A stretch of 64,000 nucleotides of DNA from CAZUAQ01 sp964618455. GTDB lineage: Bacteria; Planctomycetota; Phycisphaerae; UBA1845; PWPN01. The first letter of the stretch is position 1, and each line of letters starts with the position of its first letter. Of the stretch, positions 43,938-53,021 are shown one piece after another. The notes under the pieces were generated by a model. It searched no databases and was not told where the DNA came from. It saw only the letters and a list, made by a program, of their open reading frames with translations. A program made the translations under genes and the position numbers. The stretch covers positions 1 to 64,000 of the forward strand of contig CAZUAQ010000034.1 in the NCBI GenBank assembly GCA_964618455.1, read 5' to 3'.

Positions 43938-44123
43938 GGGTGACTGCCTCCGTGAGGCGAAGGAACGTCGCATGGATGAAGAGGGCGCGAAGTCTCCGGC
44001 ATCTCGGAGAGGCGCCACGTTTCGCACCGCCCATCGATCAACGGATCCGTCATGGGCTGAGGCGGTATTTATGTAATTAATTATAGCTCAAAAACTTAGC
44101 AGTCTCTACCTGCGTGCCGTGGC

Positions 44124-44152
44124 TTGACAATACACGTCCGCCATCGCACAAT
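44124..44152 (+). promoter_or_regulatory. Putative sigma70-type promoter
   Basis: A perfect TTGACA (44124-44129) is followed after 17 bp by CACAAT (44147-44152), four of six to the consensus -10. It lies about 70 bp before the prenyltransferase-like gene and probably drives that gene and the DUF362 gene. Confidence 0.5.
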
Positions 44153-44221
44153 CCCGGCGTGGCGCGGAAAGATACGAAACCTCTCCCGTTTATACGTGAG
44201 TTCTCCTAGCGAGTTGAACCC

Positions 44222-45109
44222 TTGGCGACTTCCACGGACATCGCGACCTGGCGGAGTGAGGCAATACAGGCCCTGCTCGCGACGCAGCTTGCAGACGGCG
44301 GATGGCCCTATCAGCGTCGCAACACGACCGCCGTGACGGAAGCGACCGCCTGGGCGGTGATGGCGCTCTCGGCGGAGGGTGATACATCCGGCGCGATCGA
44401 TGCGGGTCTGGGTTGGCTTCTGGATCGGCAACGGGAGGACGGGTTCTTCACCGCGTCCGACCTGTTGACCGAACGGAGCTGGATGACCTCACCGGCGGGA
44501 CTGGCTCTGGTGGAGACCGGTCAGGATGCCGAAGCTGCTGTCGCCGGCGATGCACTGCTTGGCGCGGAAGTGTTTACGCTGCTCTTCCCCCGTCCCGGAA
44601 TCTATGGCTACAACACAGGTATCGCGGGCTGGCCCTGGACGGATGGTGACTTCTCGTTCATCGAGCCGACGTCCATGGCGGTGCTTTTTCTCAAGGCGAT
44701 CGGGCAGGGCGATCACGGCCGCACGCGCGAAGCAATAAGCGTCATTCGCGATCGTGCCCTGGAGGTGGGCGGCTGGAACTACGGCGAGCCGGCGGTGCTT
44801 CAGGGCGATCTCTTTCCGACGACGATACCTACGGCGGCCGTGCTTCTTGCGATGCAGGATGAGCAGGATGACGCTATCGCCGCCGGCACAGGTTTCCTTC
44901 AAGCACAACAGGGAACGATCTCCACGCTGCTCTCCCTCGGCTGGGCAACGATGGCACTGAATGTGTACGGTTTGCTGACGGAAGCGTGGTGCGCGGACGT
45001 CGTGGAGTTATGGAACAGTCTGCCCGAAGCGCGGCGTGATCCGCTGGGCACGGCGCTCTGTATCCTCGGCGTGACCGAGACGCCGGAACATCCGCTGACC
45101 TTGAGTTGA
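44222..45109 (+). CDS. Prenyltransferase/squalene-cyclase-like toroid protein
   Basis: A 295-residue cytoplasmic protein with repeats of the squalene-cyclase/prenyltransferase type (AIQALLATQLADGGWPYQRR, GLGWLLDRQREDGFFTASD, GWNYGEPAVLQGD, AAVLLAMQDEQDDAIAAG). There is no DxDD or DCTAE catalytic motif of true cyclases, so it is more likely a non-cyclase toroid. The start is TTG 44222. It is followed after 118 bp by the DUF362 gene on the same strand, and I recall such genes occurring side by side in planctomycetes. Confidence 0.68.
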   Translation: MATSTDIATWRSEAIQALLATQLADGGWPYQRRNTTAVTEATAWAVMALSAEGDTSGAIDAGLGWLLDRQREDGFFTASDLLTERSWMTSPAGLALVETGQDAEAAVAGDALLGAEVFTLLFPRPGIYGYNTGIAGWPWTDGDFSFIEPTSMAVLFLKAIGQGDHGRTREAISVIRDRALEVGGWNYGEPAVLQGDLFPTTIPTAAVLLAMQDEQDDAIAAGTGFLQAQQGTISTLLSLGWATMALNVYGLLTEAWCADVVELWNSLPEARRDPLGTALCILGVTETPEHPLTLS

Positions 45110-45227
45110 TCGACCGGGAATCTTAACCATTATGAGTTGTTCTCATCGACATCCCGATTGGCATACGACGAGGCATCAGGCCACCGGCTCACGGCAGGGT
45201 GATCTTCACGACGCTATCGAAGCTGCG

Positions 45228-46196
45228 ATGAACCGCCGGACGTTCCTGAAGTGCGTGGCCGGGGCGGGCGTCCTGGCGGCAATGCCCGGATGCGGCGTCC
45301 TTCCCGGATCCGACAGTGGCCTCACCGCCGCGACGGCCATCCTGCGCGGGGCGTACGACAACACGCTCGTGGACGTGATCGAGTCGGGCATGGCGCTGGT
45401 GCCGCCGCCGGACGTCACCGGCAAACGCGTCGTGCTCAAGCCGAATCTCGTCGACCTGCCGCGCGAGGACAAGCCGATCGTGACGAACCCGGCGTTGATC
45501 GTTGCCGTCGCCGAGGCCTTCCGACGACGCGGGGCGGCGGAGGTCATCGTCGCCGACGGATCCGCGCTCCAGCGGGACACCTGGCAGATCGTCGATGCCG
45601 TCGGGCTCACGCCACTGCTGAACGAGGCGGGGCTCGAGTTCATCGATCTCGGTACGGACGATGTCATGACCGTGCCCAACGTCGGGTCCGCCACGAATCT
45701 CGATGTGCTTCACCTGTCCAAGACCGCCGCCACCGCCGACGTGTTCGTGGCGGTGCCGAAGATGAAAACGCATCACTGGGCGGGCGTGACGCTGGCCATG
45801 AAGGGGATGTACGGCATCATGCCGGGCCACGTGTACGGCTGGCCGCGCAACATCTTCCACCTGCGCGATCTGAACTCCGGCGTGATGGATTTCAACCTCA
45901 CCCGGCCGATCGATTACGCCATCATCGACGGCATCATGGGGCTCGAGGGCGATGGCCCGGTCCGCGGCACGCCGAAGGAGGCGGGCGTCATCGTCATGGG
46001 CGACAACGCCACCGCCGTCGATGCCACCGCCACACGCATCATGGGCCTGCAGCCAACCTCCATCTTCTACCTGCTCCAGGCCTCCGGCCTTCTCGGCCCG
46101 ATCAGCGAATCAAGCATCTCTCAGCGCGGCGAAACCATTGATTCAGTACGCACCTCCTTCGAGGTTCTCCAGCACCAGGCGTCGCTGGTGATCTGA
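45228..46196 (+). CDS. DUF362 protein, Tat-exported and probably lipid-anchored
   Basis: A 322-residue DUF362 protein. The N-terminus NRRTFLKCVAGAGVLAAMPG has a twin-arginine motif and a lipobox (A-M-P-G-C), so it should be exported folded by Tat and lipidated. The DUF362 core shows KRVVLKPNLVDLPRE, EVIVADGSALQRD, VPKMKTHHWAGVTLAMKGMY and VIVMGDNATAVDATATRIMG. The function of the family is unknown. Tat export suggests a cofactor is inserted before export. ATG 45228 is chosen from the signal peptide. Confidence 0.85.
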   Translation: MNRRTFLKCVAGAGVLAAMPGCGVLPGSDSGLTAATAILRGAYDNTLVDVIESGMALVPPPDVTGKRVVLKPNLVDLPREDKPIVTNPALIVAVAEAFRRRGAAEVIVADGSALQRDTWQIVDAVGLTPLLNEAGLEFIDLGTDDVMTVPNVGSATNLDVLHLSKTAATADVFVAVPKMKTHHWAGVTLAMKGMYGIMPGHVYGWPRNIFHLRDLNSGVMDFNLTRPIDYAIIDGIMGLEGDGPVRGTPKEAGVIVMGDNATAVDATATRIMGLQPTSIFYLLQASGLLGPISESSISQRGETIDSVRTSFEVLQHQASLVI

Positions 46197-46223
46197 ATCT
46201 CGCAGCCGATGACTGAGTGACGC

Positions 46224-46778
46224 ATGAATAAAATCCATGAGACCCACCGACTCCGTTTCATTCCCCATTCGCCCAAGTCGATGCTCGCGCTGATCGAGGG
46301 GAAGATCGAGACTGATGCAGAATTCACAGATCGCTTCGGTGTGCCCCCGGCGGAAGGGATGCGCGCGTTTCTGGCGTATGGGGAGGAGTGTTCCCCAGCG
46401 TGGATCGCGAAGCTTCGCGTAGCCACGGCGCCGGATCCCTGGGAGTTCGGGTATGCCGTCGTTCATCGGGAGAGCGGCTTGATGATCGGTACTGCCGGGT
46501 TCAAGGGCCCACCGGATGCAGAGGGCATCGTCGAGATTGCCTACGGAATCGTGCCCGCGTTCGAAGGACACGGCTATGCCACGGAGACGGCGAGAACTCT
46601 CGTCGCGTTCGCAGCCCGGGACGGTCGCGTTCAACGTGTTCGAGCCCATACATTGCCGGAAGAAAACGCATCAACACGGGTTCTGGCGAAGAGCGACTTC
46701 TTGCACGTCGGCGAAGTGATGGATCCGGAAGACGGACTCGTCTGGCGTTGGGAGCGAGATAAACTGCGGGGTGAATAG
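46224..46778 (+). CDS. GNAT-family N-acetyltransferase
   Basis: A 184-residue acetyltransferase of the RimJ/RimL-like group. The acetyl-CoA loop is IVPAFEGHGYATETARTLVA, with the preceding beta4 strand GLMIGTAGFKG and the C-terminal NASTRVLAKSDFLHVGEV typical of the family. Its substrate (an amino group of a small molecule or protein) is unknown. A small terminator-like hairpin follows. It stands 27 bp after the DUF362 gene and may be read from the same transcript. Confidence 0.85.
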   Translation: MNKIHETHRLRFIPHSPKSMLALIEGKIETDAEFTDRFGVPPAEGMRAFLAYGEECSPAWIAKLRVATAPDPWEFGYAVVHRESGLMIGTAGFKGPPDAEGIVEIAYGIVPAFEGHGYATETARTLVAFAARDGRVQRVRAHTLPEENASTRVLAKSDFLHVGEVMDPEDGLVWRWERDKLRGE

Positions 46779-46799
46779 AGTAACTATGGAATACCGATT

Positions 46800-46815
46800 C
46801 GCTCCTTGAGGAGCG
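46800..46815 (+). terminator. Small terminator-like hairpin
   Basis: A perfect 6-bp stem CGCTCC/GGAGCG with a TTGA loop, followed by TTTCACTTG, sits 21 bp after the acetyltransferase stop and before the convergent purF end. The T-run is short, so strength is doubtful. Confidence 0.45.
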
Positions 46816-46856
46816 TTTCACTTGTCACTCGGGTTTCGTTATCTGACACGTCTGTC

Positions 46857-48293
46857 TCAATCAAACATCTGCAGTTGGTACCGCTCCAGCGCGAACTTGC
46901 TCACCGGCTGATCGACCTTCATGGGATACTCGCCGGAGAAGCAGGCGGTGCAGTAGTGTGCATTGTCGTGCTTGACGCAGGAGAGCATGCCCTCGACGGA
47001 AAGATAGTGCAGAGAATCGACGCCGAGGTAATCGCGGATCTCGTCGACACTGCGCTCGTTGGCAATAAGCTTCTCCGGATCAGGGAAGTCGATGCCGAAG
47101 TAGCAGGCGTGGCGGATCGGTGGACTCGCCACGCGGAGGTGAATCTCCTTCGCGCCGGCCTCGCGGAGCGCGCCCATCTTGCCCTTGGTCGTCGTGCCGC
47201 GGACGACGGAGTCCTCGACCACCACGATCCGCTTGCCCTCGACGCTCGGGCGAATCACACTGAGTTTCATCTTGACCGCCAGGTCGCGCTGCATCTGATC
47301 GGGCAGAATGAACGACCGGCCCGCGTAGTGGCTGGTGGTGAATCCGCGCTCGTAGGGAATGCCGCTTTGCTTGGCATACCCCAGCGCAGCGCAGCGCGCG
47401 CAGTTCGGCACGGGGATTACCGAGTCCGCTTCGACGGGGGCCTCGCGCGCCAAAGCCTCGCCCATCGTGTGGCGGACCTGGTGCACGTTTTCGCCGAAGA
47501 GATCGCTCGACGGATCGGCGAAGTAGATCTGCTCGAAGATGCAGTAGGCCGGCTTGATCGCGCCTTCAGGCACGATGCGGTGACTGGTCAGGGTGAGATC
47601 GTCGTGGATGGTCAGGATTTCGCCCGGATCGATCTCGCGGACAAACTCGGCATTCACCTTATCGAAGGCAATCGTCTCGCTGGCGACGACGTACCCGCCG
47701 TTCTCCAACTGCCCCAGCGCCAATGGCCGGAACCCGAACGGATCCCGCGCTGCCACCATGCGATCGGGAAAGAGAAATAGCAGCGAGTACGCGCCTTGCA
47801 GATGGCTCAGCACGTGGGCCAGCTGATTCTCCTTCTCCAGGTGGCTCGGTTTGGCCAGGAGATGGACGATGACCTCGGTATCGCTACTGGTGTTGAAGAT
47901 GGCGCCGTGCTGCTCGTACTCGCGTCGCAGCAGCGAGGCATTGATGAGATTCCCGTTGTGAGCGACCGCCACCTGCCCTTCGGCATACGTCACCAGCAGT
48001 GGCTGGGCGTTGGCGCTGTGGCAGGAGCCCGTCGTCGAGTACCGGACGTGGCCGACCGCCACTTCGTTACGCAACTGCTCGAGAGTCGCCGGGTTGAACA
48101 CGTCGGTGACCAGCCCCATCCCGGCATGACGCTCGATGGCGTTGTGGTTGCCACGCCCGCGCGAGACGATGCCCGCCGACTCCTGTCCGCGATGCTGTTG
48201 CGCGAAGAGCCCGAGGTAGGTCAGTTGCGCGGCGTCGGGATGTCCGTAAACGCCGAACAAGCCGCAATGGTGTTTCAATGACGGTGAGATCAC
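46857..48293 (-). CDS. purF: Amidophosphoribosyltransferase
   Basis: First committed enzyme of purine synthesis: PRPP plus glutamine to phosphoribosylamine. A short propeptide precedes the catalytic Cys in HHCGLFGVYG. The N-terminal Ntn domain continues with VRYSTTGSCHSANAQP. The PRPP loop is VVVEDSVVRGTTTKGKM. The C-terminal Cys residues (GMLSCVKHDNAHYCTACFSG) suggest the Fe-S-containing type. GTG 48293 is preferred to TTG 48380 because it leaves a nine-residue propeptide and room for a promoter before the divergent ribokinase gene. Confidence 0.93.
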   Translation of the reverse strand: MISPSLKHHCGLFGVYGHPDAAQLTYLGLFAQQHRGQESAGIVSRGRGNHNAIERHAGMGLVTDVFNPATLEQLRNEVAVGHVRYSTTGSCHSANAQPLLVTYAEGQVAVAHNGNLINASLLRREYEQHGAIFNTSSDTEVIVHLLAKPSHLEKENQLAHVLSHLQGAYSLLFLFPDRMVAARDPFGFRPLALGQLENGGYVVASETIAFDKVNAEFVREIDPGEILTIHDDLTLTSHRIVPEGAIKPAYCIFEQIYFADPSSDLFGENVHQVRHTMGEALAREAPVEADSVIPVPNCARCAALGYAKQSGIPYERGFTTSHYAGRSFILPDQMQRDLAVKMKLSVIRPSVEGKRIVVVEDSVVRGTTTKGKMGALREAGAKEIHLRVASPPIRHACYFGIDFPDPEKLIANERSVDEIRDYLGVDSLHYLSVEGMLSCVKHDNAHYCTACFSGEYPMKVDQPVSKFALERYQLQMFD

Positions 48294-48418
48294 TCGGCAT
48301 GCACCCTTGTCTTCTCGAACATGGGCTAAAGACAGAGCGTAGCTCTCGAGCGTGGACAAGTCAAGGAGGTCCGGTTTCAATGGCCGAACGGACGCGCATG
48401 GGATAGAGGAACGCCACC

Positions 48419-49369
48419 ATGAATAAAATCCGTGGACCGATCGCCATTGTCGGCAGCATCAACATGGATCTCGTGGTCCGCGCGCCGCACATCCCCGCCC
48501 CGGGTGAAACGGTGCTGGGGCGCGCGTTCGCGACGATCCCGGGCGGGAAAGGGGCGAACCAGGCGGTGGCGGTCGGGCGTCTCGGCACACCGGCGGTCAT
48601 GATCGGCCGCGTGGGCGACGACGCCTTCGGCGAGCAGTTGATCGGCGGGCTCCGGGAGGCCGGGGTGGAAACCTCACACGTCCTTACGACGCCGGGCACC
48701 TCCAGCGGCATCGCCATGATCGTCGTGGGTGAGGATGGGGAGAACGCCATCACCGTCGCCGGCGGCGCCAACGCAAGAGTCACCCCCGCGGATATCGATG
48801 CCGCCGAGGACGTGCTGCGGGAGGCGGCGATCTGCCTCGTCCAGTTGGAACTGCCCATCGAGACCGTGGTGCACACGATCCGCCGCTGTCGTGCGCTGGG
48901 CGTACGGACGATTCTCGATCCCGCGCCGGCGCCCGCGATGGCCGACTCTCTCGAAGGACTTCTGGCAGCGGACCTGCTCTCCCCGAACGAATCCGAGGCG
49001 GCGATCCTTCTGAAGCATCTGGGCCGGCATCCGCCCTCGTCTGACGACGCAAGCACTGTGGCCACCGCCCTCCGCCAGCGTGACGACCAGACGATTGTCC
49101 TTAAGCTCGGCCGGCGTGGCGCCCACGTGCTGTCGCCGGAGCTCGCGGGTGATGTCGGTGGGTTCACCATCGACCCGGTGGACACGACCGCCGCCGGCGA
49201 CGCCTTCACCGGCGCGCTGGCGGTCGCTCTCGCCGAGGGCAGGCCCCTGGCCGACGCCGTCCGCTTCGCCAACGCCACCGGCGCCCTCGCCTGCACGAAA
49301 ATGGGCGCCCAACCCTCTATGCCAACACTTGCCGAAGTCGAAGCCCTGCTGAATGACGCGACGGCGTGA
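48419..49369 (+). CDS. rbsK: Ribokinase
   Basis: A 316-residue PfkB-family sugar kinase. The N-terminal signature GSINMDLVVRAPHIPAPGET and GGKGANQAVAVGRLG and the C-terminal anion-hole motif DTTAAGDAFTGALAVAL (catalytic Asp) are those of RbsK. It phosphorylates ribose to ribose-5-phosphate, which feeds PRPP. That fits its place divergent from purF, though co-regulation is inference. AGAGGA eight bases upstream supports the start. Confidence 0.92.
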   Translation: MNKIRGPIAIVGSINMDLVVRAPHIPAPGETVLGRAFATIPGGKGANQAVAVGRLGTPAVMIGRVGDDAFGEQLIGGLREAGVETSHVLTTPGTSSGIAMIVVGEDGENAITVAGGANARVTPADIDAAEDVLREAAICLVQLELPIETVVHTIRRCRALGVRTILDPAPAPAMADSLEGLLAADLLSPNESEAAILLKHLGRHPPSSDDASTVATALRQRDDQTIVLKLGRRGAHVLSPELAGDVGGFTIDPVDTTAAGDAFTGALAVALAEGRPLADAVRFANATGALACTKMGAQPSMPTLAEVEALLNDATA

Positions 49370-49534
49370 GCGACCAACACTCACAACTCATACCGAGTGA
49401 GGTAACCCACGGTCAGTACCACGACCGTGAGGGAGGGGAGAACGAGCTTCATCATGAAACGGAAGTGCATTCAATCAGGTTGAAGGTTGCGTCATTCGGA
49501 GTGAGTGGTGAATCCCAGCGGAAAGACATATTCT

Positions 49535-50311
49535 TCACACCAGCGCGCGACCCAGCAGCAGCGCCATGTACGCCGGTGACGGATCCGCGTAGCTGAATTT
49601 CTCCGGCAGGTCCCACTTGGCGAACAGCCGGGCGTTGTCCGCCTCGACGATCTTCTCCAGATCGTTCCCCTTCCGCTCGTCGATCAACTCTTCGTGGTAG
49701 ACCAGCGCCTGCCGGCAGCCGATCACCTTCAACCCGGCGTCGAACTGCACCTTCAGCGATAGATCCGGATCCCACCCGCAGAAGTAGTACCGCTCGTCGA
49801 GGTACCCCAGCTTTTCCAGCAGTTCCCGCCGCAGCAGGCCGAAGTTCGCGTACGGATACCCGCGCACGTTATAGACGCTGTAGGTCTCGCCCTCATGCTC
49901 GACCGAATCGAGCCGGTTCCACGGCCGGTCAAAGTTGTGATAGAACGCCACCATACCGACATCCTTCATGTCCTCACGTTCGATCACGCCGACCGCCGCC
50001 TCCACCGCCCCGGGCAGCGGATAGCTGTCGTCGTTCAGCCACATCACGTACGCGCCTGCCGCCGCCTGAAAACCGAGGTTGTACGCCCGCGTCGCGCCCA
50101 GTCGCTCGGCCTCGTGGATGAACCGGATATCCGTCTGCGCCGTGGCCCATTCGCGCGTCCCGTCCTCCTCCGCGCCGCCGACCACGAGGATCTCGTACGG
50201 GATCTCCACGTTGGCCCGGATCGCACGGATGCATCGCTTCAACCGCTCCAGACGCTTGTACGTCGCGATAACGAGACTCACCACCGGGTGGGACATCTTC
50301 TGCTGAATCAT
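49535..50311 (-). CDS. Family 2 glycosyltransferase
   Basis: A 258-residue GT-A-fold transferase. The nucleotide-sugar site starts VSLVIATYKRLERLKRCI, the DxD-like metal motif is MWLNDDSYPLPGA, and GWDPDLSLKVQFDAG is the C-terminal ED-like region. ATG 50311 has GAGGA five bases upstream. It is the first gene of a glycan region and is divergent from the radical SAM operon. Donor and acceptor are unknown. Confidence 0.85.
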   Translation of the reverse strand: MIQQKMSHPVVSLVIATYKRLERLKRCIRAIRANVEIPYEILVVGGAEEDGTREWATAQTDIRFIHEAERLGATRAYNLGFQAAAGAYVMWLNDDSYPLPGAVEAAVGVIEREDMKDVGMVAFYHNFDRPWNRLDSVEHEGETYSVYNVRGYPYANFGLLRRELLEKLGYLDERYYFCGWDPDLSLKVQFDAGLKVIGCRQALVYHEELIDERKGNDLEKIVEADNARLFAKWDLPEKFSYADPSPAYMALLLGRALV

Positions 50312-50761
50312 GAGGTTCCTCACGCGTGGAACGGGCTGTCGGCTCGAACGGTGGCCCCCGGCAGGGGGGCTGCCGCGTATTTATCGGCACTCCGCCTTTG
50401 CCGGATTCGCCCCGATCGGGAGAAAACCCCCCGATTCCCAGCCCCGTTTCCCGCCATCGATCGAATTGCGCGTCGGGTGGCCCAGGATCTTCGATACTGG
50501 GGTCGCAGATGGGCCCGGATAGCCGTTGGAGGAGCCATTCCCGGCAATCGAGCGCCCCCATCGGCAGGGGTGGGATGAGCTTTGCCATCTCGCTTGAACA
50601 TCGTCTGTAAAAATCTCACAGGGCATCTGGTCACGTTTGCCCCCAAGTCCTTCCCTCCGGCGGACTTGGGTCAAGAACGGCCCCCGCGTCCGCCGATATT
50701 TCACACATGCCGGCGTCCCGCGTCGGCCGGGTACGGTTCGCCTATTCACAGGACACGATCC
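50312..50761. other. Divergent intergenic region with a hairpin
   Basis: 450 bp with no supported gene. A 9-bp inverted repeat CCCAAGTCC/GGACTTGGG with an 11-base loop lies at 50642-50670, about 90 bp before the radical SAM start. It could be an operator, a REP-like element or a leader hairpin. Promoters for both flanking genes should lie here but none is clear. Confidence 0.5.
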
Positions 50762-51961
50762 ATGACGTTTCCGGTTCTGACCAGCAGTGCTCCCGAGACA
50801 GTCTTCCCATTCCTGGCTGATCATCCGCAGTACGACGGACAGGCCAAGCGAGAGAACTTCCATCGCCTCGAAGAGGCCCGCGAAGCCGGACGGCTCATCA
50901 CCGGCGCCGCCCCCGGCACCATCCGCCTGGAACCCTGTGCCCACTGCAACCTCAAGTGCTGCTGGGCCCAGCGCGACGCCAAGCATCCCGGCCTCCGCGA
51001 GCGCGGCTACGCCACGCCCGAACTTGCCGAGCGCATCGTCGAGCAGATCGGCGAAACCCTCTACAAGGTCATCCTCTGTCACTGGGGCGAGCCGCTGCTC
51101 AATCGTGAGCTGCCCGCGCTCGTCCGCATCTTTCACGACGCCGGGATCTACACGACGTTCGACACCAACATGACGCTGATGACCGAAGAACTGGCCGAGC
51201 AGCTTGTCGACGCCGGGCTCGATGCCATCTCCGCCTCGATCGACGGTGTCGCCCAGGCGAGCTATGCCAAGTACCGCATCGGCGGCCAGGTCGATAAGAC
51301 CTTCGAAGGCTTGCGGATGATGCTCGATGCCCGCGAGCGACGGGGCCGTACCAAGCCGCGCGTGCGTTGGCAGTTCCTGGTCTTCCCGCACAACGAACAT
51401 GAAGTCGACGAGGCGGAACGGCTGGCCCGCGAGATCGGCGTCGATGTCTTCGACGTGTTCGGCGCCGGCGGACGCCAGTGGTCGCGCGATCAAGGCTTTC
51501 TGCCGACACCCGCGCCGCAACGCGCTGAAGGTCTGCTCTGCAATGATCCCTGGAGCTACCTGGCGGTGGATTGGGATGGCGGTGTGCAGGCCTGCTGCCG
51601 CGCGTTCCAGGCGAAGCATCTCATGGGCCACATGAACGACGCGCCCCTCGACGCCATCTTCGACAACGAACGTTTCCAGGCCGCCCGCCGGGTCATTCGC
51701 GACGGCGTGTGGAATACCGCCGACGGTGCGATTCCCTGCACAGGCTGCAACCGCGTCACACTGCACGTGCCCGAAATCCGCGAACTCGGTCACACGCTGA
51801 GCCTGGACGACCCGGCGACTTCGGAAGTCATGACGGATCTCAACATCGCGCCGACTCTGCAGAGCAGTGGCGCGCTGAAGGCCGATGACGAGACCGGACA
51901 CGACAACCGCAACGGCACGTCCCATCGTCAGGATGACGAACTTGTGAGGAGCCAAGGATAG
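50762..51961 (+). CDS. Radical SAM/SPASM-like protein with non-canonical Cys motif
   Basis: A 399-residue protein of radical SAM fold. VILCHWGEPLLN corresponds to the GGEP region and SIDGVAQASYAKYRIGG is typical of SPASM proteins. The C-terminus has CNDPWSYLAVDWDGGVQACC and IPCTGCNRV, a SPASM-like cluster site. The SAM-cluster motif, expected as CxxxCxxC, reads EPCAHCNLKCCWAQ: the third Cys of CNLKCxxC is Ala, with extra Cys three residues before and one after. ATG 50762 has AGGA upstream. It is followed after two bases by a GT2 gene, so it may modify a sugar or peptide in that pathway. Confidence 0.8.
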   Translation: MTFPVLTSSAPETVFPFLADHPQYDGQAKRENFHRLEEAREAGRLITGAAPGTIRLEPCAHCNLKCCWAQRDAKHPGLRERGYATPELAERIVEQIGETLYKVILCHWGEPLLNRELPALVRIFHDAGIYTTFDTNMTLMTEELAEQLVDAGLDAISASIDGVAQASYAKYRIGGQVDKTFEGLRMMLDARERRGRTKPRVRWQFLVFPHNEHEVDEAERLAREIGVDVFDVFGAGGRQWSRDQGFLPTPAPQRAEGLLCNDPWSYLAVDWDGGVQACCRAFQAKHLMGHMNDAPLDAIFDNERFQAARRVIRDGVWNTADGAIPCTGCNRVTLHVPEIRELGHTLSLDDPATSEVMTDLNIAPTLQSSGALKADDETGHDNRNGTSHRQDDELVRSQG

Positions 51962-51963
51962 GC

Positions 51964-52920
51964 ATGGACGAGACAAGCGTGTGTGAACTTCCCTGGACTG
52001 AAACCATGGAACCGATGGAGCCGGTCGACCCCATGAAACGGCGCGTGCCGGAGACCCCGCCGGAGTCGCTGCGCGTGTCGATCGTCACCGTCTGCCTCAA
52101 CCAGGCCCTCACTCTGGAACGCGCCATGCGTTCCGTACTCGACCAGGCCGGCCCGGAGGTGGACTACATCATCATCGACGGCGGTTCGACCGACGGCACG
52201 CGCGACATCCTCGAAAGTTATACCGACCGATCGGTCCAGTGGGTCAGTGAGCCCGATCGCGGCCAGTCCCACGCGCTGAACAAAGGCTTCGCCCACGCTA
52301 CCGGCGACATCCTCGGCTGGCTCAACGCCGACGATGAACTCGCCCCCGGCGCGTTGCAGACCGTCCGCCGGCGGTTCGCCAAGACCGGCTACGATGTGCT
52401 CTGCGGCGCGTGCCGGTACACCTACGCCGATGGCCGAAGCGAGGTGCGCGACGTCGAGCCGATGGAGCTCCGCCGGCTGAGCGTCTGGGATCCGATTCAC
52501 CAGCCGAGCTGCTTCTGGCGGCGCGAGTTGCACGAACGCGTCGGCGGGCTCGACGAGACATTGCACTACGGGATGGACTGGGACCTCTGGCTGCGAATGC
52601 AGGAAGCCGGCGCGCGGATGCTGCCGATCGAGGATGTGCTGAGCACCTATCACGTCAGCGGTGAGAACAAAACGTCGACCGGCGGCGCGACGCGCAACCG
52701 CGAGATGTACGAGATTCTCAGGCGTCACAATCGCGGCCGCCTCCGCTGGCTGACCGAGTTCGGGTATCGCCTCGGCTGGCCGCTGAAGCGTTTGCGCCGG
52801 CGCGAGCCGCAGTGGCTGTGGCAGCGCGTGTCCGATGTTTCGCGCACGACTTTGTGGGCGGCGTTCGGACCGATCCTCGGTTTCGATCGTGTTCGCCGCA
52901 GCACGCACCCGTTTTCGTGA
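51964..52920 (+). CDS. Family 2 glycosyltransferase
   Basis: A 318-residue GT2 transferase. SIVTVCLNQALTLERAMRSV starts the GT-A fold, IIIDGGSTDGTRDIL and ILGWLNADDELAPGAL carry the Asp motifs, and HYGMDWDLWLRMQEAG is the acceptor-side ED region. It follows the radical SAM gene by two bases and precedes the GT4 gene by 101 bp, so the three form a glycan-assembly cluster. A copy of the GGGACTGTCCC repeat follows it. Confidence 0.9.
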   Translation: MDETSVCELPWTETMEPMEPVDPMKRRVPETPPESLRVSIVTVCLNQALTLERAMRSVLDQAGPEVDYIIIDGGSTDGTRDILESYTDRSVQWVSEPDRGQSHALNKGFAHATGDILGWLNADDELAPGALQTVRRRFAKTGYDVLCGACRYTYADGRSEVRDVEPMELRRLSVWDPIHQPSCFWRRELHERVGGLDETLHYGMDWDLWLRMQEAGARMLPIEDVLSTYHVSGENKTSTGGATRNREMYEILRRHNRGRLRWLTEFGYRLGWPLKRLRRREPQWLWQRVSDVSRTTLWAAFGPILGFDRVRRSTHPFS

Positions 52921-52983
52921 ACCGGCTTGCGACTTCGCCAAGGTCCACGTGTGATGGCATGCCGGAGCGCAAGCGGCAAAACG

Positions 52984-52998
52984 GGGACTGTCCCTTTC
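52984..52998. repeat. Second copy of GGGACTGTCCCTTTC palindrome
   Basis: Fifteen bases identical to 10311-10325, again in a short gap just after a stop codon (52920). The surrounding bases differ and there is no outer GTGTGAGAAGC stem here. Confidence 0.6.
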
Positions 52999-53021
52999 AC
53001 TCTTGTTCGTGGGGATGAGTT

